From: Halogranum amylolyticum
GTDB taxonomy: Archaea > Halobacteriota > Halobacteria > Halobacteriales > Haloferacaceae
Length of the DNA: 64,000 nt
Assembly: GCF_900110465.1 (NCBI RefSeq)
Contig: NZ_FODV01000003.1
Span: forward strand, 1-64,000
Direction of reading: 5' to 3'
A model generated the notes under the pieces. The model saw nothing but the letters and a program-made list of their open reading frames with translations. It was not told where the DNA came from and did not search any database. The first letter of the stretch is position 1. Every line of letters begins with the position of its first letter. Of the stretch, positions 9,883-19,496 are shown one piece after another. A program made the position numbers and the translations under genes.

Positions 9883-10311
9883 ATGGCGAACGGTAAGTAC
9901 GCAGCACGCAAACTCAAACAGGACCGTCAGAGTCACCGATGGTCCGACTCGAAGTACGCGCGCCGTGAGCGCGGCCTTCGCAAGAAGTCCGACCCGCTCG
10001 AGGGTGCCCCGCAGGCCCGCGGCATCGTTCTCGAGAAGGTCGGCATCGAAGCAAAGCAGCCCAACTCGGCGATCCGAAAGTGCGTCCGTGTCCAGCTTAT
10101 CAAGAACGGTAAGCAGGTCACCGCCTTCTGTCCGGGTGACGGTGCGATCTCCTTCATCGACGAACACGACGAGGTCACCATCGCCGGGATCGGTGGCGCG
10201 AAGGGTCGCGCGATGGGCGACCTCTCGGGTGTCAACTACAAAGTCGAGAAGGTCAACGGTGTGTCGATGATCGAGCTCGTGCGCGGTAACGCGGAGAAGC
10301 CTGTCCGATAA
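9883..10311 (+). CDS. rps12: 30S ribosomal protein S12
   Basis: This 142-aa decoding-centre protein has the characteristic loop [20 protein letters not shown] (about residues 60-79), where PNSA contacts helix 44 and the codon-anticodon duplex. [20 protein letters not shown] at the N-terminus is the usual archaeal S12 (S23e) beginning. The stop overlaps the rps7 start by one base (TAATG). The promoter geometry points to a leaderless mRNA. Confidence 0.98.
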   Translation: MANGKYAARKLKQDRQSHRWSDSKYARRERGLRKKSDPLEGAPQARGIVLEKVGIEAKQPNSAIRKCVRVQLIKNGKQVTAFCPGDGAISFIDEHDEVTIAGIGGAKGRAMGDLSGVNYKVEKVNGVSMIELVRGNAEKPVR

Positions 10312-10925
10312 TGTCCGAGAGCGAACCCCCCGAGCCGGAATCACCGGCCGACAGCGACGAAGCGGAGTCGAACGCACAGCTCTTCGGCGTCTGGGACGTC
10401 TCGGAGATCGAGTACGCCGACCCGAGCACCCAGCGCTACCTGAACGTGACCCCCATCGCGCACACGATGGGTCGTCACGCCTCCAAGCAGTTCAAGAAAT
10501 CCGAGATCAGCGTCGTCGAACGCCTCGTCAACCGTCTGATGCAGACGGAGGACAACACGGGCAAGAAGCAGAAGACGCTGCAGATCGTCCGCGACGCCTT
10601 CGAGATCGTCCACGAGCGCACCGAAGAGAACCCGGTGCAGGTGCTCGTGACGGCCATCGAGAACGCCGCACCTCGCGAGGAGACCGTCCGCCTGAAGTAC
10701 GGTGGCATCTCCGTCCCGAAGGCCGTCGACGTCGCGCCGCAGCGACGCGTCGACCAGGCGCTGCGCTACCTCGCAGAGGGGACGAAGTCCGCCTCCTTCA
10801 AGTCGAAGACGAGCGCCGCCGAGGCGCTCGCCCAGCAGCTCGTCGGTGCGTCGAACTACGACGTCCAGACGTACGCCATCTCCCAGAAGGAAGAGCGCGA
10901 ACGCGTCGCCGCCGCGGCCCGCTAA
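10311..10925 (+). CDS. rps7: 30S ribosomal protein S7
   Basis: This 204-aa small-subunit assembly protein binds the 3' major domain of 16S rRNA. After an acidic haloarchaeal N-terminal tail of about 20 residues come [15 protein letters not shown] and [16 protein letters not shown] motifs and the conserved beta-hairpin region [21 protein letters not shown]. It is coupled to rps12 by a one-base overlap. fusA, the usual third member of this cluster, is displaced by about 2.2 kb holding an MFS transporter and a HExxH protein. Confidence 0.98.
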   Translation: MSESEPPEPESPADSDEAESNAQLFGVWDVSEIEYADPSTQRYLNVTPIAHTMGRHASKQFKKSEISVVERLVNRLMQTEDNTGKKQKTLQIVRDAFEIVHERTEENPVQVLVTAIENAAPREETVRLKYGGISVPKAVDVAPQRRVDQALRYLAEGTKSASFKSKTSAAEALAQQLVGASNYDVQTYAISQKEERERVAAAAR

Positions 10926-11023
10926 GCAGTTCATCTCTCTCTTTCGACGCCGACTCCCGCGAGCGGCGGCACTGAAGTTCGCTTCAGCGAGTACTTTTCC
11001 GTTCGGTCGCCGAACCGTCGAGT

Positions 11024-12283
11024 ATGACCGCAGGCGGGCGTCTCGTCACTCGCTACTACCTGTATCAGGCGACGCGGTCAGCCGGGTTCATCTACCCGGT
11101 GTTCACCCTGTTTCTCCTCCGGACGCTCTCGTTCACACAGGTCGGACTGCTCGGCGCACTCTCGTCTGCGGTGGTCGTGCTCAGCGAGGTTCCGACCGGA
11201 TACGTGGCCGACCAGCTCGGTCGGCGGGCGAGTCTCGTCCTGTCGGTCGTGTTCACGGTGCTCTCGCTCGCCGGGTTCGTCGTGTTCCAGTCGTTCGTCG
11301 CGTACGCGGTCCTCTACGTGTTGTGGGCGCTCGCTCAGACCTTCGTCTCCGGGAGCGCCGACGCGTGGCTGTACGAACGGCTGGAAGAGCAGACCGACCC
11401 CTCGGCGTTCACCCGCGTTCGGGGCCGAGGCGAGTCGGTGATGCGGGCGACGTCCGTCGCGACGATGCTCGCCGGTGGCGTGTTGTACACCCTCGATCCG
11501 AGGTTCCCGTTCGTCGCTTCGGTCGCACTCAACGCGCTGGGTCTGGTCGTGCTGGCAAGCTTTCCGAGTACCGACCGGGCGGCGGCCGACGGGCACGTCA
11601 CCGCGACCGATACCTTCAGGATCGTCCGCAAGCGGTTCACGCGACAGCCGATGCTGTCGGTCGTGCTCTACACGAGTCTCTTCTTCGCCGTCGTCAGCAC
11701 CGGGGACACCTACATCCAGCCCGTGGCGAGAACGCTCTTCGAGCGGACGCTCTCGTCGGGTGTGAGTGGGTTCGGAGCACTTCCCGAGAGTGTCCTCCTC
11801 GGTGTTCTCTACGCGGCATTCACCGGCGTCTCCGCCGTGGCGAGTTATCACGCAGGGACGCTGGAAGCGACACTCGGGTTCCGGGACGCGCTGCTCGTCG
11901 TCTCGCTCGGGACGGCGGGACTCTTTCTCCTCCCGCAGTGGATCCTTCTCGCGTCGCTGCCGATGTTCGTCGCACTGCGCGGATCGACGACGCTCTTGTC
12001 GCCGCTCGTCAACGGGTTTCTGAACGGGCAGATAGAGACAGTCGGGCGAGCGACGACGCTGTCGGCGTTCTCGATGGTGACCCGACTGGCCCGGATTCCG
12101 CTGGCGGTGTTGGCGGGCGTCGTCGGTGACGTGTACGGCGAGACGACGTCCGTCGCAGTGCTTGGCGGGGTGTTCCTCGTGGCTGCAGCGATCGTGTGGG
12201 GAGTGCGGACGGTCGGCGACGGTAAGCGTGTGGCGTCGCGAGCGCAGGCGACTCAGTCGGCCGCGGGCGACGACCCCGAGTGA
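11024..12283 (+). CDS. MFS-type membrane transporter
   Basis: This 419-aa polytopic protein has about twelve hydrophobic segments and a typical MFS loop 2-3 motif, GYVADQLGRRASLVLS (about residues 65-80). It therefore probably exports or imports a small solute by proton or sodium coupling; the substrate cannot be read from sequence. The N-terminal stretch YYLYQATRSAGFIYPVFTLF begins TM1. It separates rps7 from the HExxH gene and fusA, and its 3' end overlaps the convergent gene at 12253 by 31 bp. No obvious operon partner is present. Confidence 0.85.
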   Translation: MTAGGRLVTRYYLYQATRSAGFIYPVFTLFLLRTLSFTQVGLLGALSSAVVVLSEVPTGYVADQLGRRASLVLSVVFTVLSLAGFVVFQSFVAYAVLYVLWALAQTFVSGSADAWLYERLEEQTDPSAFTRVRGRGESVMRATSVATMLAGGVLYTLDPRFPFVASVALNALGLVVLASFPSTDRAAADGHVTATDTFRIVRKRFTRQPMLSVVLYTSLFFAVVSTGDTYIQPVARTLFERTLSSGVSGFGALPESVLLGVLYAAFTGVSAVASYHAGTLEATLGFRDALLVVSLGTAGLFLLPQWILLASLPMFVALRGSTTLLSPLVNGFLNGQIETVGRATTLSAFSMVTRLARIPLAVLAGVVGDVYGETTSVAVLGGVFLVAAAIVWGVRTVGDGKRVASRAQATQSAAGDDPE

Positions 12284-13014
12284 ACCGCGTAGGCACGGGT
12301 GACGTCGACGAGCGCCTTGCGGTAGTCGCTCTCGGAGGGGTTGGTGACGAGCGACTTGAACCGGCGTTTGAACGCGTCGACGTCGACGTCGGGGGCGTCG
12401 TCGCCGGCGACCGCCGCGAAGTCGTAGAGCGGGTGGGTCGGGTCGACGAGGTCGTGTCGCTCGACGAGCGCCAGCGCGAAGGCGGCGTTGACGGCGGTGA
12501 TGTCGGGGTCGGCGGCGGCCGTCAGCCGCGTCCAGTCGGTTCGGCCGGCTGCCGACGGTCGGTCGGCGACGGCGGTTGCCAGTTGCGACTCGAGGAAGGT
12601 CAGGAGCTTGGTCGCCGGCGCCAACGAGAGCGTGATGTCGTCGGCGTAGATGTCCTTCATGTGGTTCGCGATCTGATAGCAGTGGGCCAGTTTGCGGCGC
12701 TCGACCGACCGTCCGGTGAGTGCGAGGAAGAGCACCTCGTCGATGGACTGGGTGTGAGAGGGGTGAGACTCCTCGTATCGAGCCATGTGAGCGAACTCGT
12801 GGAGGGCGAGTTCGCGTGCCATGACGCTCGTGGCGGCCTGTCGAGAGATGTTCAACACGTGGTGACCGTCGTAGTGGGCCGCCCACGTCCGTTCGTCGGG
12901 GTCGTCCCTGACGCGGACGCGAACCGGCCACTCGAGGTCGTACTCGGTCTCGAACAGGTCTGCCGCGCTGAGAAACGGGTCGGGGGCGGCGGCCCCCAGC
13001 ACGCGCACGTCCAT
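12253..13014 (-). CDS. Haloarchaeal conserved protein with HExxH metallopeptidase-like motif
   Basis: This 253-aa protein resembles the haloarchaeal DUF5781 family. It starts at the ATG at 13014 (MDVRVLGAAAPDPF); an upstream extension to 13113 would cross a promoter-like region. A clear HEFAH motif (in ELALHEFAHMARYEES) matches HExxH zinc metallopeptidases, with possible further ligands in the following helix. No signal peptide or membrane segment is seen, so it is cytoplasmic. It is convergent with the MFS gene, overlapping by 31 bp. Its position just before fusA may reflect conserved synteny. Peptidase activity is inferred from the motif only. Confidence 0.7.
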   Translation of the reverse strand: MDVRVLGAAAPDPFLSAADLFETEYDLEWPVRVRVRDDPDERTWAAHYDGHHVLNISRQAATSVMARELALHEFAHMARYEESHPSHTQSIDEVLFLALTGRSVERRKLAHCYQIANHMKDIYADDITLSLAPATKLLTFLESQLATAVADRPSAAGRTDWTRLTAAADPDITAVNAAFALALVERHDLVDPTHPLYDFAAVAGDDAPDVDVDAFKRRFKSLVTNPSESDYRKALVDVTRAYAVHSGSSPAAD

Positions 13015-13175
13015 GTGTAGTGGTATCAAGTGATACGGGAGTATGACTCTTGTGCCCGACGCACCGTCCGCGTATCGGTGGGTTCTCCGTTCCGTTCTCG
13101 CGGAGTGTGTCACCGTGACGCTCGCTCGGTCGAAACACTACCCTTTTGACCCTCCTACCGGAAGGAATCAGTATA

Positions 13176-15359
13176 ATGGGCCGACGAAAGAAGATTGTTC
13201 AAGAATGTGAGAAACTGATGGACAAGCCGGAGCAGATCCGGAACATCGCCATCGCTGCTCACGTCGACCACGGGAAGACGACGCTCTCCGACAACCTCCT
13301 CGCAGGTGCCGGCATGATCTCCGACGAGACGGCCGGACAGCAGCTCGCCATGGACACGAAGGAGGACGAGCAGGAACGTGGGATCACCATCGACGCGGCG
13401 AACGTCTCGATGACTCACGAGTACGAGGACCAGAACCACCTCATCAACCTCATCGACACGCCGGGCCACGTCGACTTCGGTGGCGACGTGACCCGTGCGA
13501 TGCGTGCCGTCGACGGTGCGCTCGTGGTTGTCGACGCCGTCGAGGGCGCGATGCCGCAGACGGAGACGGTGCTCCGGCAGGCGCTCCGCGAGGGTGTCAA
13601 GCCCGCACTGTTCATCAACAAGGTCGACCGCCTCATCAACGAGCTCCAGGAAGGGCCCCAGGAGATGCAGGAGCGGCTCTTCGACGTCATCTCCGACGTC
13701 AACGAGCTCATCCGTGGCATGACCGAGGAGAAGGACTACGACTGGACGGTCTCCGTCGAAGACGGCACCGTCGCCTTCGGGTCCGCACTCTACAAGTGGG
13801 GCGTCTCGATGCCGTCGATGCAAGAGACCGGCATCTCGTTCGGCGACATCATCGAGATGGAGCAGAACGACAAGCGGCAGGAGCTCCACGAGCGGACGCC
13901 GCTCTCGGACGTCGTGCTGGACATGGTCGCCGAGCACTTCCCGAACCCGCTCGACGCCCAGCCCCGCCGCATCCCCGCCGTCTGGCGTGGTGACGCCGAA
14001 TCGGACATCGCGAGGCAGATGCGCGAGGTCGACGACGACGGCGACGTCGTCTTCATGGTGACCGACATCTCGATGGACCCCCACGCGGGCGAGATCGCGA
14101 CCGGTCGCCTGTTCTCGGGGACCATCAAGAAGGGTCAAGAACTCTACGTCTCCGGCACCGCCAAGAAGAACCGCGTCCAGTCCGTGGGTATCTTCATGGG
14201 TGGCGAGCGCGAGGACCTCGACCGCGGCGTCCCCGCAGGCAACATCGCCGCCGTCACGGGTCTCCGCGACGCTATCGCCGGTTCCACCGTCTCCTCCGTG
14301 GAGATGACGCCGTTCGAGTCGATCGAGCACATCTCCGAGCCGGTCATCACGAAGTCCGTCGAGGCGACGAACATGGACGACCTGCCGAAGCTCATCCAGA
14401 CGCTCCAGCAGGTCGCGAAGGAGGACCCGACCATCCGTGTGGAGATCAACGAGGACACCGGCGAGCACCTCATCAGCGGTCAGGGTGAGCTCCACCTCGA
14501 GGTCATCACGCAGCGTATTCAGAAGAACCAGGGTATCCCGGTCCACACCGGTGAGCCGATCGTCGTCTACCGCGAGGCACCGACGCAGAGCTCCCGCGAG
14601 GTCGAGGGCGTCTCCCCGAACCGCCACAACAAGTTCTACATCTCCGTCGAGCCTCTCTCGCAGGACATCATCGACGACATCAAGATGGGCAACATCGCGA
14701 ACGACATGCCCGAACTGGAGCGCCGCGAGGCGCTGCAGGAGGCCGGCATGGACAAGGACGCCTCCCAGAACTTCGAGCACATCTTCGGGACGAACGTCCT
14801 GCTCGACGAGACGAAGGGTATCCAGCACCTCAACGAGACGATGGAACTCGTCGTCGAGGGGATGGAAGAAGCACTCAACGACGGTCCGCTCGCCGCAGAG
14901 CCGGTCCAGGGTGCACTCCTCCGTCTCCACGACGCGAAGCTCCACGAGGACACCATCCACCGTGGTCCCGCACAGGTCATCCCCGCCGCTCGCGAGGCTG
15001 TCCACCGTGCGCTCATCGACGCGAAGGTGAAGCTGCTCGAACCCATCCAGAACGTCCGCATCGACGTTCCCTCGGACTACATGGGCTCGGCCTCCGGCGA
15101 GATTCAGGGTCGTCGCGGCCGCGTCGACGACATGTACCAAGAGGGTGACCTCATGGTCATCGAGGGTATCGCACCCGTCGAAGAGATGATCGGCTTCTCC
15201 TCGGACGTCCGCTCGGCGACCGAGGGTCGCGCCTCCTGGAACACGGAGAACGCCGGCTTCCGCGTGATGTCCGACAGCCTTCAGACGGACAAGATCATGG
15301 AGATCCGAGAGCGCAAGGGCATGAAGCTCGAGCTCTCGCCCGCCGTCGACTACATCTAA
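13176..15359 (+). CDS. fusA: Elongation factor EF-2
   Basis: This 727-aa translational GTPase drives ribosomal translocation. The G motifs are [10 protein letters not shown] (G1), the switch region [16 protein letters not shown] (G3) and NKVDR (G4). Near the C-terminus the segment [16 protein letters not shown] carries the histidine that archaea convert to diphthamide. I chose the ATG at 13176 ([14 protein letters not shown]), preceded by a purine-rich ggaagga. The in-frame ATG at 13146 lies too close to the putative promoter (gaaacactac, about 13131). Length is normal for archaeal EF-2. Confidence 0.97.
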   Translation: MGRRKKIVQECEKLMDKPEQIRNIAIAAHVDHGKTTLSDNLLAGAGMISDETAGQQLAMDTKEDEQERGITIDAANVSMTHEYEDQNHLINLIDTPGHVDFGGDVTRAMRAVDGALVVVDAVEGAMPQTETVLRQALREGVKPALFINKVDRLINELQEGPQEMQERLFDVISDVNELIRGMTEEKDYDWTVSVEDGTVAFGSALYKWGVSMPSMQETGISFGDIIEMEQNDKRQELHERTPLSDVVLDMVAEHFPNPLDAQPRRIPAVWRGDAESDIARQMREVDDDGDVVFMVTDISMDPHAGEIATGRLFSGTIKKGQELYVSGTAKKNRVQSVGIFMGGEREDLDRGVPAGNIAAVTGLRDAIAGSTVSSVEMTPFESIEHISEPVITKSVEATNMDDLPKLIQTLQQVAKEDPTIRVEINEDTGEHLISGQGELHLEVITQRIQKNQGIPVHTGEPIVVYREAPTQSSREVEGVSPNRHNKFYISVEPLSQDIIDDIKMGNIANDMPELERREALQEAGMDKDASQNFEHIFGTNVLLDETKGIQHLNETMELVVEGMEEALNDGPLAAEPVQGALLRLHDAKLHEDTIHRGPAQVIPAAREAVHRALIDAKVKLLEPIQNVRIDVPSDYMGSASGEIQGRRGRVDDMYQEGDLMVIEGIAPVEEMIGFSSDVRSATEGRASWNTENAGFRVMSDSLQTDKIMEIRERKGMKLELSPAVDYI

Positions 15360-15461
15360 GCGGCGACGCGCGCCTCGTCTTCTGCGGTTCTTCTCTCGGT
15401 GTCGACCAGCGTCGGCCACGTCGGAGAGAGCGACGTCGACACGACGAGTCGGAGAGCGACG

Positions 15462-17519
15462 CTACTCGTCGGGGGCGAACCCGTACGGTTCGCCGCGCGC
15501 GTGGCTCTCCGTCAGCAGAATGTACATCGCCTGACTCCACTGGAGGTTGCTGTTCCAGCGGACGTCGCCCTCGCCGTCGACCTGTTCGGGGAGGAGTCCC
15601 GCCGCCGTCGTCCACGCGAGCGCGTGCTCGAACACGTAGTCGGCGACGGCGTCGTCGTCGTGCCCGCGCTGCCAGCGGGCGACGTCGGCGTAGGCCTCAC
15701 AGAGCGGCCACCCGCCGTCCTCGGGGTCGCCCGTGGGGGTGTAGTCGTCCTCGGGGTAGCGGGCGAGACACCGCGCACCGGGCGACGTCCACGACTCGTC
15801 CTCTGCGGCGGCGAGCGTCGAACCCAGCTCGTCGCTGTCGACCGCCGCGACGTTCCACGGCCAGTAGGCCACGAACGCGGCGGCGTCGGGCCGCTCGTTC
15901 GGCGAGACGTCGTCGTCGCGCTCGGGGCTGTCGGCGGTGACGTAGTGGTCGCCGAGGTAGGCGTCCGGGTGGAAACAGTAGTCGTCGAAGTTCCCCGCCC
16001 ACGTCGCGGCGTGCTCGCGGCACTCCTCGGCGAACTCCTCGTCGCCCTTCTCGTCGGCGAGCGCCGCCATCGACCGTAGACCGGCGATGCCGGCGGCGAC
16101 GCCCTCGGTGCTGTACCCCCACACTTCCTCCCACGGGTCCTGATGTTTCCCCGGGAAGCCCGCGCCGTTGTCGTACGCGAGCAGGAACTCCGCGGCCCGC
16201 TCGCTCATCTCGTAGTGGGCGTCGACGACGTCGTCGTCGCCGGTCTCCTGCCAGAGCAGCCAGTGGGCGTAGATCGGACCGCCGATCTGGTCGAGTTGGA
16301 GCACCGTCCAGTGGGCCTCGCCGTCGGTCCGGTAGTTCTGCCACCACGTCCCCTTCCGGTCGATGCCGCGGTCGTCGGTCACGTCGTCCGTGATCTGCGC
16401 TTCCTCGAGCCACCCGAGCGCTGCTCTCGCCTCCTCGGTCGCCCCCGCGGCCAGCGCAGCCTGGACGAGGATCACCTGGTCGCGCGGCCAGACGTAGCGA
16501 TACCCCTGCTCGTTGGGGGCGAACGCGCCGGCGATCATCGGTCCGCGAGGGTCTTGAGCACATTTCAGACTCGTCAGCGACCGTTCGTACATCCCGGTGA
16601 CGGTGTCGTCGTCGAGCGGCGACCCCGCGGTCGACTCGTGCCACGTTTCCCAGGCGTCGGCGAACGCGTCGCGTTCGGCCTCGTAGCCGTTGTCGAGCAC
16701 CGTCGTCGCGGCCTCGAGGGCGTCCGCTTCGCTCCGCCCGAACCCGACGGCCGTCACCCACGTCGCCGACGCGTCGTCGTCGAGGAAGAGACCGACACCG
16801 ACGTCGACGTGGCCCTCGTTGCCGTCGTTGTCGTCGATCTGGCCGTCGTTCTCCTCGTAGATGTCGGCCCAGGCGCTCTTGTCCGGTCCCTCGTCGGTGT
16901 CGACGAGGCCGACGCGCCGGCCGTCGAAACCGGTCTGGTCGGTCTCGGGCCGACGCTGTGCCAGGGCGACGTAGCGTTCGTTGTCCGCGTCGTGGGCGAC
17001 GACGCAGTCGTAGCCGTCGGCCGTCGTCACGGACGCCTCCTCGCCGTCGGCGTCGGCCTCGCTCGAGTGGATCGCCGAGTTGAGCAGAGTGTAGGCGGTG
17101 TGGCTGTTGGTCTCCGACTGGTCGAAGGAGACGTCGCTGCGGACGAGCAGGGCGGCCGTCTCCGCGCTGACGAGGACGTCCTGTTCGAGGTCGGCGGTGG
17201 AGTCGTCGGCGAACTCGAAGCGGTTGCGGATGTGGACCTCGGGGACGCGACTCGACTCGTACTCGACGTCGCTGTCGACGGCGTCGTTGCGCACGTCGAG
17301 CGTCTGTTCGAGTTCGGCGTCCCACAGCAGCGTGTGCAGGTCCGTCGCTTGCAGGACGTCCGAGCGGAAGGCGGTCGGTTCCTCGATCAACGCACCCTGC
17401 CAGCCGGCGTCCGTGCTCGAGGGGTACTGGTTGACGGTGGCGAGGACGTAACTGCCGTCGCCGCTCGGTGCGCTGACGATCGCGTCTTTGTCGCTGGGGA
17501 GATGGTCTTCAGTCAACAT
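15462..17519 (-). CDS. GH15 glucoamylase/glucodextranase-like glycoside hydrolase
   Basis: This 685-aa protein has an N-terminal beta-sandwich domain (to about residue 290) and a C-terminal (alpha/alpha)6 barrel, the order seen in prokaryotic GH15 enzymes. Barrel landmarks are YVWPRDQVI (342-350), PWEEVWGYSTEG (462-473, with Glu464/465 as candidate general acid), LLPEQVD (Glu645 as candidate base) and LQWSQAMYILL. It should release glucose from the non-reducing ends of alpha-glucans. No signal peptide is visible, so it probably works in the cytoplasm on storage or imported maltodextrins, or on trehalose-like substrates. It is a single gene, convergent with fusA. Confidence 0.88.
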   Translation of the reverse strand: MLTEDHLPSDKDAIVSAPSGDGSYVLATVNQYPSSTDAGWQGALIEEPTAFRSDVLQATDLHTLLWDAELEQTLDVRNDAVDSDVEYESSRVPEVHIRNRFEFADDSTADLEQDVLVSAETAALLVRSDVSFDQSETNSHTAYTLLNSAIHSSEADADGEEASVTTADGYDCVVAHDADNERYVALAQRRPETDQTGFDGRRVGLVDTDEGPDKSAWADIYEENDGQIDDNDGNEGHVDVGVGLFLDDDASATWVTAVGFGRSEADALEAATTVLDNGYEAERDAFADAWETWHESTAGSPLDDDTVTGMYERSLTSLKCAQDPRGPMIAGAFAPNEQGYRYVWPRDQVILVQAALAAGATEEARAALGWLEEAQITDDVTDDRGIDRKGTWWQNYRTDGEAHWTVLQLDQIGGPIYAHWLLWQETGDDDVVDAHYEMSERAAEFLLAYDNGAGFPGKHQDPWEEVWGYSTEGVAAGIAGLRSMAALADEKGDEEFAEECREHAATWAGNFDDYCFHPDAYLGDHYVTADSPERDDDVSPNERPDAAAFVAYWPWNVAAVDSDELGSTLAAAEDESWTSPGARCLARYPEDDYTPTGDPEDGGWPLCEAYADVARWQRGHDDDAVADYVFEHALAWTTAAGLLPEQVDGEGDVRWNSNLQWSQAMYILLTESHARGEPYGFAPDE

Positions 17520-17702
17520 GGCTGCGCTAGGGAGTACAGTTGTGTCTCAGTGCGGTAGTCGTGGCCAGACGTGTCAGATCAGTTCTCACAGAGCACGTCC
17601 AGGCGACTGCGACGGACGAGACGTGCCTTCACCGGACCGTACTCGCGAGACAACGTTAAGCGCGCTGGCCGTTCACGTCGGAGGTCGCGTCTCGCCACTC
17701 GG

Positions 17703-18491
17703 TCAGTCGTCGAGTACCCGTGCCGCGTCGTCGCGGGGGTCGTAGCCGAGCGTCCGGAGCGTCTCGGTCAGCGAGAGCACTCGGTCGGCGTTCCGCGAGA
17801 TGGCGTGGGCCGTCACCGGCGTCTCCGGGAGGTCGGCCGTCGCCGACGCCACGATCGCGTCCCGACAGTCGCGCGGACTGAGCCACATCGCTCGCGCGAA
17901 GCGGACGGCGTCCGACTCGTACTCCGAGGGGGGGTCGTCGACGGTCTCGCGGAGTTCCGACTCGGACATGAGCCACCCGATGCGGAGGTTCACCACGTCG
18001 AGACCATGCCGGTGGGCGTAGAACTTCCCCATCGCCTCTCCGGCGACCTTGGTGACGCCGTAGTAGGAGTCCGGTGCGGTGTCGTCGTCCGGGTACATCG
18101 CCGACGCGTCGGCGGTGAGCGTCTCCGGTTCCGTCGGGTCGGCGACCGCCGTCGCGTTGATCGTGTGGTTCGAACTGGCGTAGACGACTCGCGAGAGGTC
18201 GTTCTCGACGGCCGCGTGGTAGGCGTTGTAGACGCCGTCGACGTTCACCTCGCTCACCGCGTCCCACTCGGCGTACGGCGAGGGGTTGGCGGCGAGGTGG
18301 ACGAGGACGTCGGCGTCGTCCGGCAGTTCGTCGACGAACGCCTCTCGTTCGGTGACGTCGAGGACGGTGCTGTCGAGGTCGTCGTGCTCGCTGTGCGTGA
18401 ACAGGGTGAGATCGTGGTCCGTCTCCGCGAACGCGTCGACGGCGACCTTCCCGACGTTGCCGGCGGCGCCGGTGATAGCGACGTGTGTCAT
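17703..18491 (-). CDS. NAD-dependent epimerase/dehydratase family protein
   Basis: This 262-aa extended short-chain dehydrogenase has the N-terminal Rossmann motif TGAAGNVGK (GxxGxxG) and the catalytic YYGVTK (YxxxK) near residue 140; the preceding YASSNHTI segment provides the usual serine region. Start ATG at 18491 (MTHVAITGAAGN). Sequence alone does not fix the substrate. Related haloarchaeal proteins are annotated as NAD(P)-dependent sugar epimerases or uronate dehydrogenase-like enzymes. It is divergent from the ACT-hom operon, with about 310 bp between it and the small upstream ORF. Confidence 0.85.
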   Translation of the reverse strand: MTHVAITGAAGNVGKVAVDAFAETDHDLTLFTHSEHDDLDSTVLDVTEREAFVDELPDDADVLVHLAANPSPYAEWDAVSEVNVDGVYNAYHAAVENDLSRVVYASSNHTINATAVADPTEPETLTADASAMYPDDDTAPDSYYGVTKVAGEAMGKFYAHRHGLDVVNLRIGWLMSESELRETVDDPPSEYESDAVRFARAMWLSPRDCRDAIVASATADLPETPVTAHAISRNADRVLSLTETLRTLGYDPRDDAARVLDD

Positions 18492-18801
18492 CTCGGGCGT
18501 CGGTTCGGCCGGGTGGACTACATACGTGATGGCCACGTCGCCGGGACGGCGACCCCGATACCGGGCGTCGGAGAGAGCTTACCTCTACCACCTCCCTCGA
18601 AGCGTCGTCGCTACGGCCGTCTTCGAGCCGAGACGCCCCACACGTTCATCTACCTGCCACTCACATCTCGAAGTGATGGTACGGAGACACGAGCGTCATA
18701 CGGATCGGCCGGTGCGTTCGTCACGTGATAACAGTCGCGCGACGGCGGAGAGAGTTGCGACCGACGAAGGCTTATACCGAGAGCAACGAGTGGTGTACAA
18801 C
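18492..18801. other. Divergent intergenic region upstream of the hom operon
   Basis: Between the epimerase start and the Thr-rich ORF I see no gene. It holds the putative hom-operon TATA box at its right end (18769-18778). Confidence 0.5.
18769..18778 (+). promoter_or_regulatory. TATA box of the leader-ACT-hom operon
   Basis: The sequence ggcttatacc, preceded by cgacgaa, is centred about 28 bp upstream of the ATG at 18802. That places the transcription start at or next to this ATG and makes the upstream ORF leaderless. Confidence 0.6.
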
Positions 18802-18909
18802 ATGCAACGGGGCACGCATCACCCGACCTGCATCGGCACGGAACTACGACACACGCGGTTCCTGCCGACAACAACAGTGGCGACGCGTGCCACGGAGGGT
18901 GGACGATGA
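18802..18909 (+). CDS. Threonine-rich upstream ORF (35 aa), candidate leader peptide of the hom operon
   Basis: This 35-codon ORF has nine threonine codons, including three consecutive ACA codons (residues 23-25, in RFLPTTTVATRATEGG). It ends with TGA overlapping the ATG of the ACT gene (ATGA), so translation is probably coupled. A TATA box lies about 28 bp before its ATG. ACA is a minor Thr codon in such GC-rich genomes. By analogy with bacterial thr-operon leader peptides, ribosome speed on these codons could report charged tRNA-Thr and control the downstream ACT-homoserine dehydrogenase genes. That function is inference. Short length and composition leave open that it is a chance ORF, but promoter spacing, Thr clustering and stop/start overlap agree. 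Confidence 0.55.
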   Translation: MQRGTHHPTCIGTELRHTRFLPTTTVATRATEGGR

Positions 18910-19496
18910 GCGACGACACGACCGTCCTCGACGCGGAGGCAGACGAGAACGACGAGGAGATCGCTGAGACCGACGGCGGCGAGCCGGCGCACGCCCACAC
19001 CATCCGACTCGAACTCGTCGACGAACCCGGGCAACTGCTGGCGGCGCTCGCGCCCATCTCCGAGAACGGCGGGAATCTCCTGTCGATCTTCCACGAACGG
19101 GGAAACCTCACGCCGCGCGGCCGCATCCCGGTCGAAGTCGACCTCGAGTGTCCGCCGGAGCGCTTCGAGACCATCGTCGAGGCACTACGGGACAACGGCG
19201 TCAACGTCATCCAGGCCGGCGCGGAGCGCTACGGCGAGGAGCTGAGCATCCTGCTCGTCGGCCACCTCATCGACACGGATCTCTCGGATACGCTCAAGCG
19301 CATCCAGAACTGTACGGACGCGACCGTGACCGACTTCTCGCTTTCGGCACCACAGGGGACCGACGACGTCTCCAGCGCCCGACTCCGACTGGCGACGCGC
19401 GCCGGCAAGACCGAAGAGGTACTCGCGGCCGTCCGCGACGTGGCCGACGAGAAGGAGTTACACGTCGTCGAACCGCTCACGGAGGTGGCCGCATGA
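18906..19496 (+). CDS. ACT-domain amino-acid-binding regulatory protein
   Basis: This 196-aa protein begins with about 28 acidic, low-complexity residues. An ACT domain follows (HTIRLELVDEPGQLLAAL then ISENGGNLLSIFHERG), with a second alpha/beta region after residue 105. ACT domains bind amino acids and allosterically regulate biosynthetic enzymes. Its stop overlaps the hom start (ATGA), so it probably supplies the regulatory ACT module that in many bacteria is fused to homoserine dehydrogenase. The ATG is preceded by a strong Shine-Dalgarno-like GGAGGG seven bases upstream, which fits a start internal to a transcript rather than leaderless. Confidence 0.85.
   Translation: MSDDTTVLDAEADENDEEIAETDGGEPAHAHTIRLELVDEPGQLLAALAPISENGGNLLSIFHERGNLTPRGRIPVEVDLECPPERFETIVEALRDNGVNVIQAGAERYGEELSILLVGHLIDTDLSDTLKRIQNCTDATVTDFSLSAPQGTDDVSSARLRLATRAGKTEEVLAAVRDVADEKELHVVEPLTEVAA

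Noticed and set aside
10702..12129. Long plus-strand frame overlapping rps7 and the MFS gene
   Set aside because: Arg/Ser-rich shadow of two convincing genes in other frames.
13146..13175. Ten-residue N-terminal extension of EF-2
   Set aside because: It precedes the universally conserved N-terminus and overlaps the putative promoter and leader; the ATG at 13176 fits family length.
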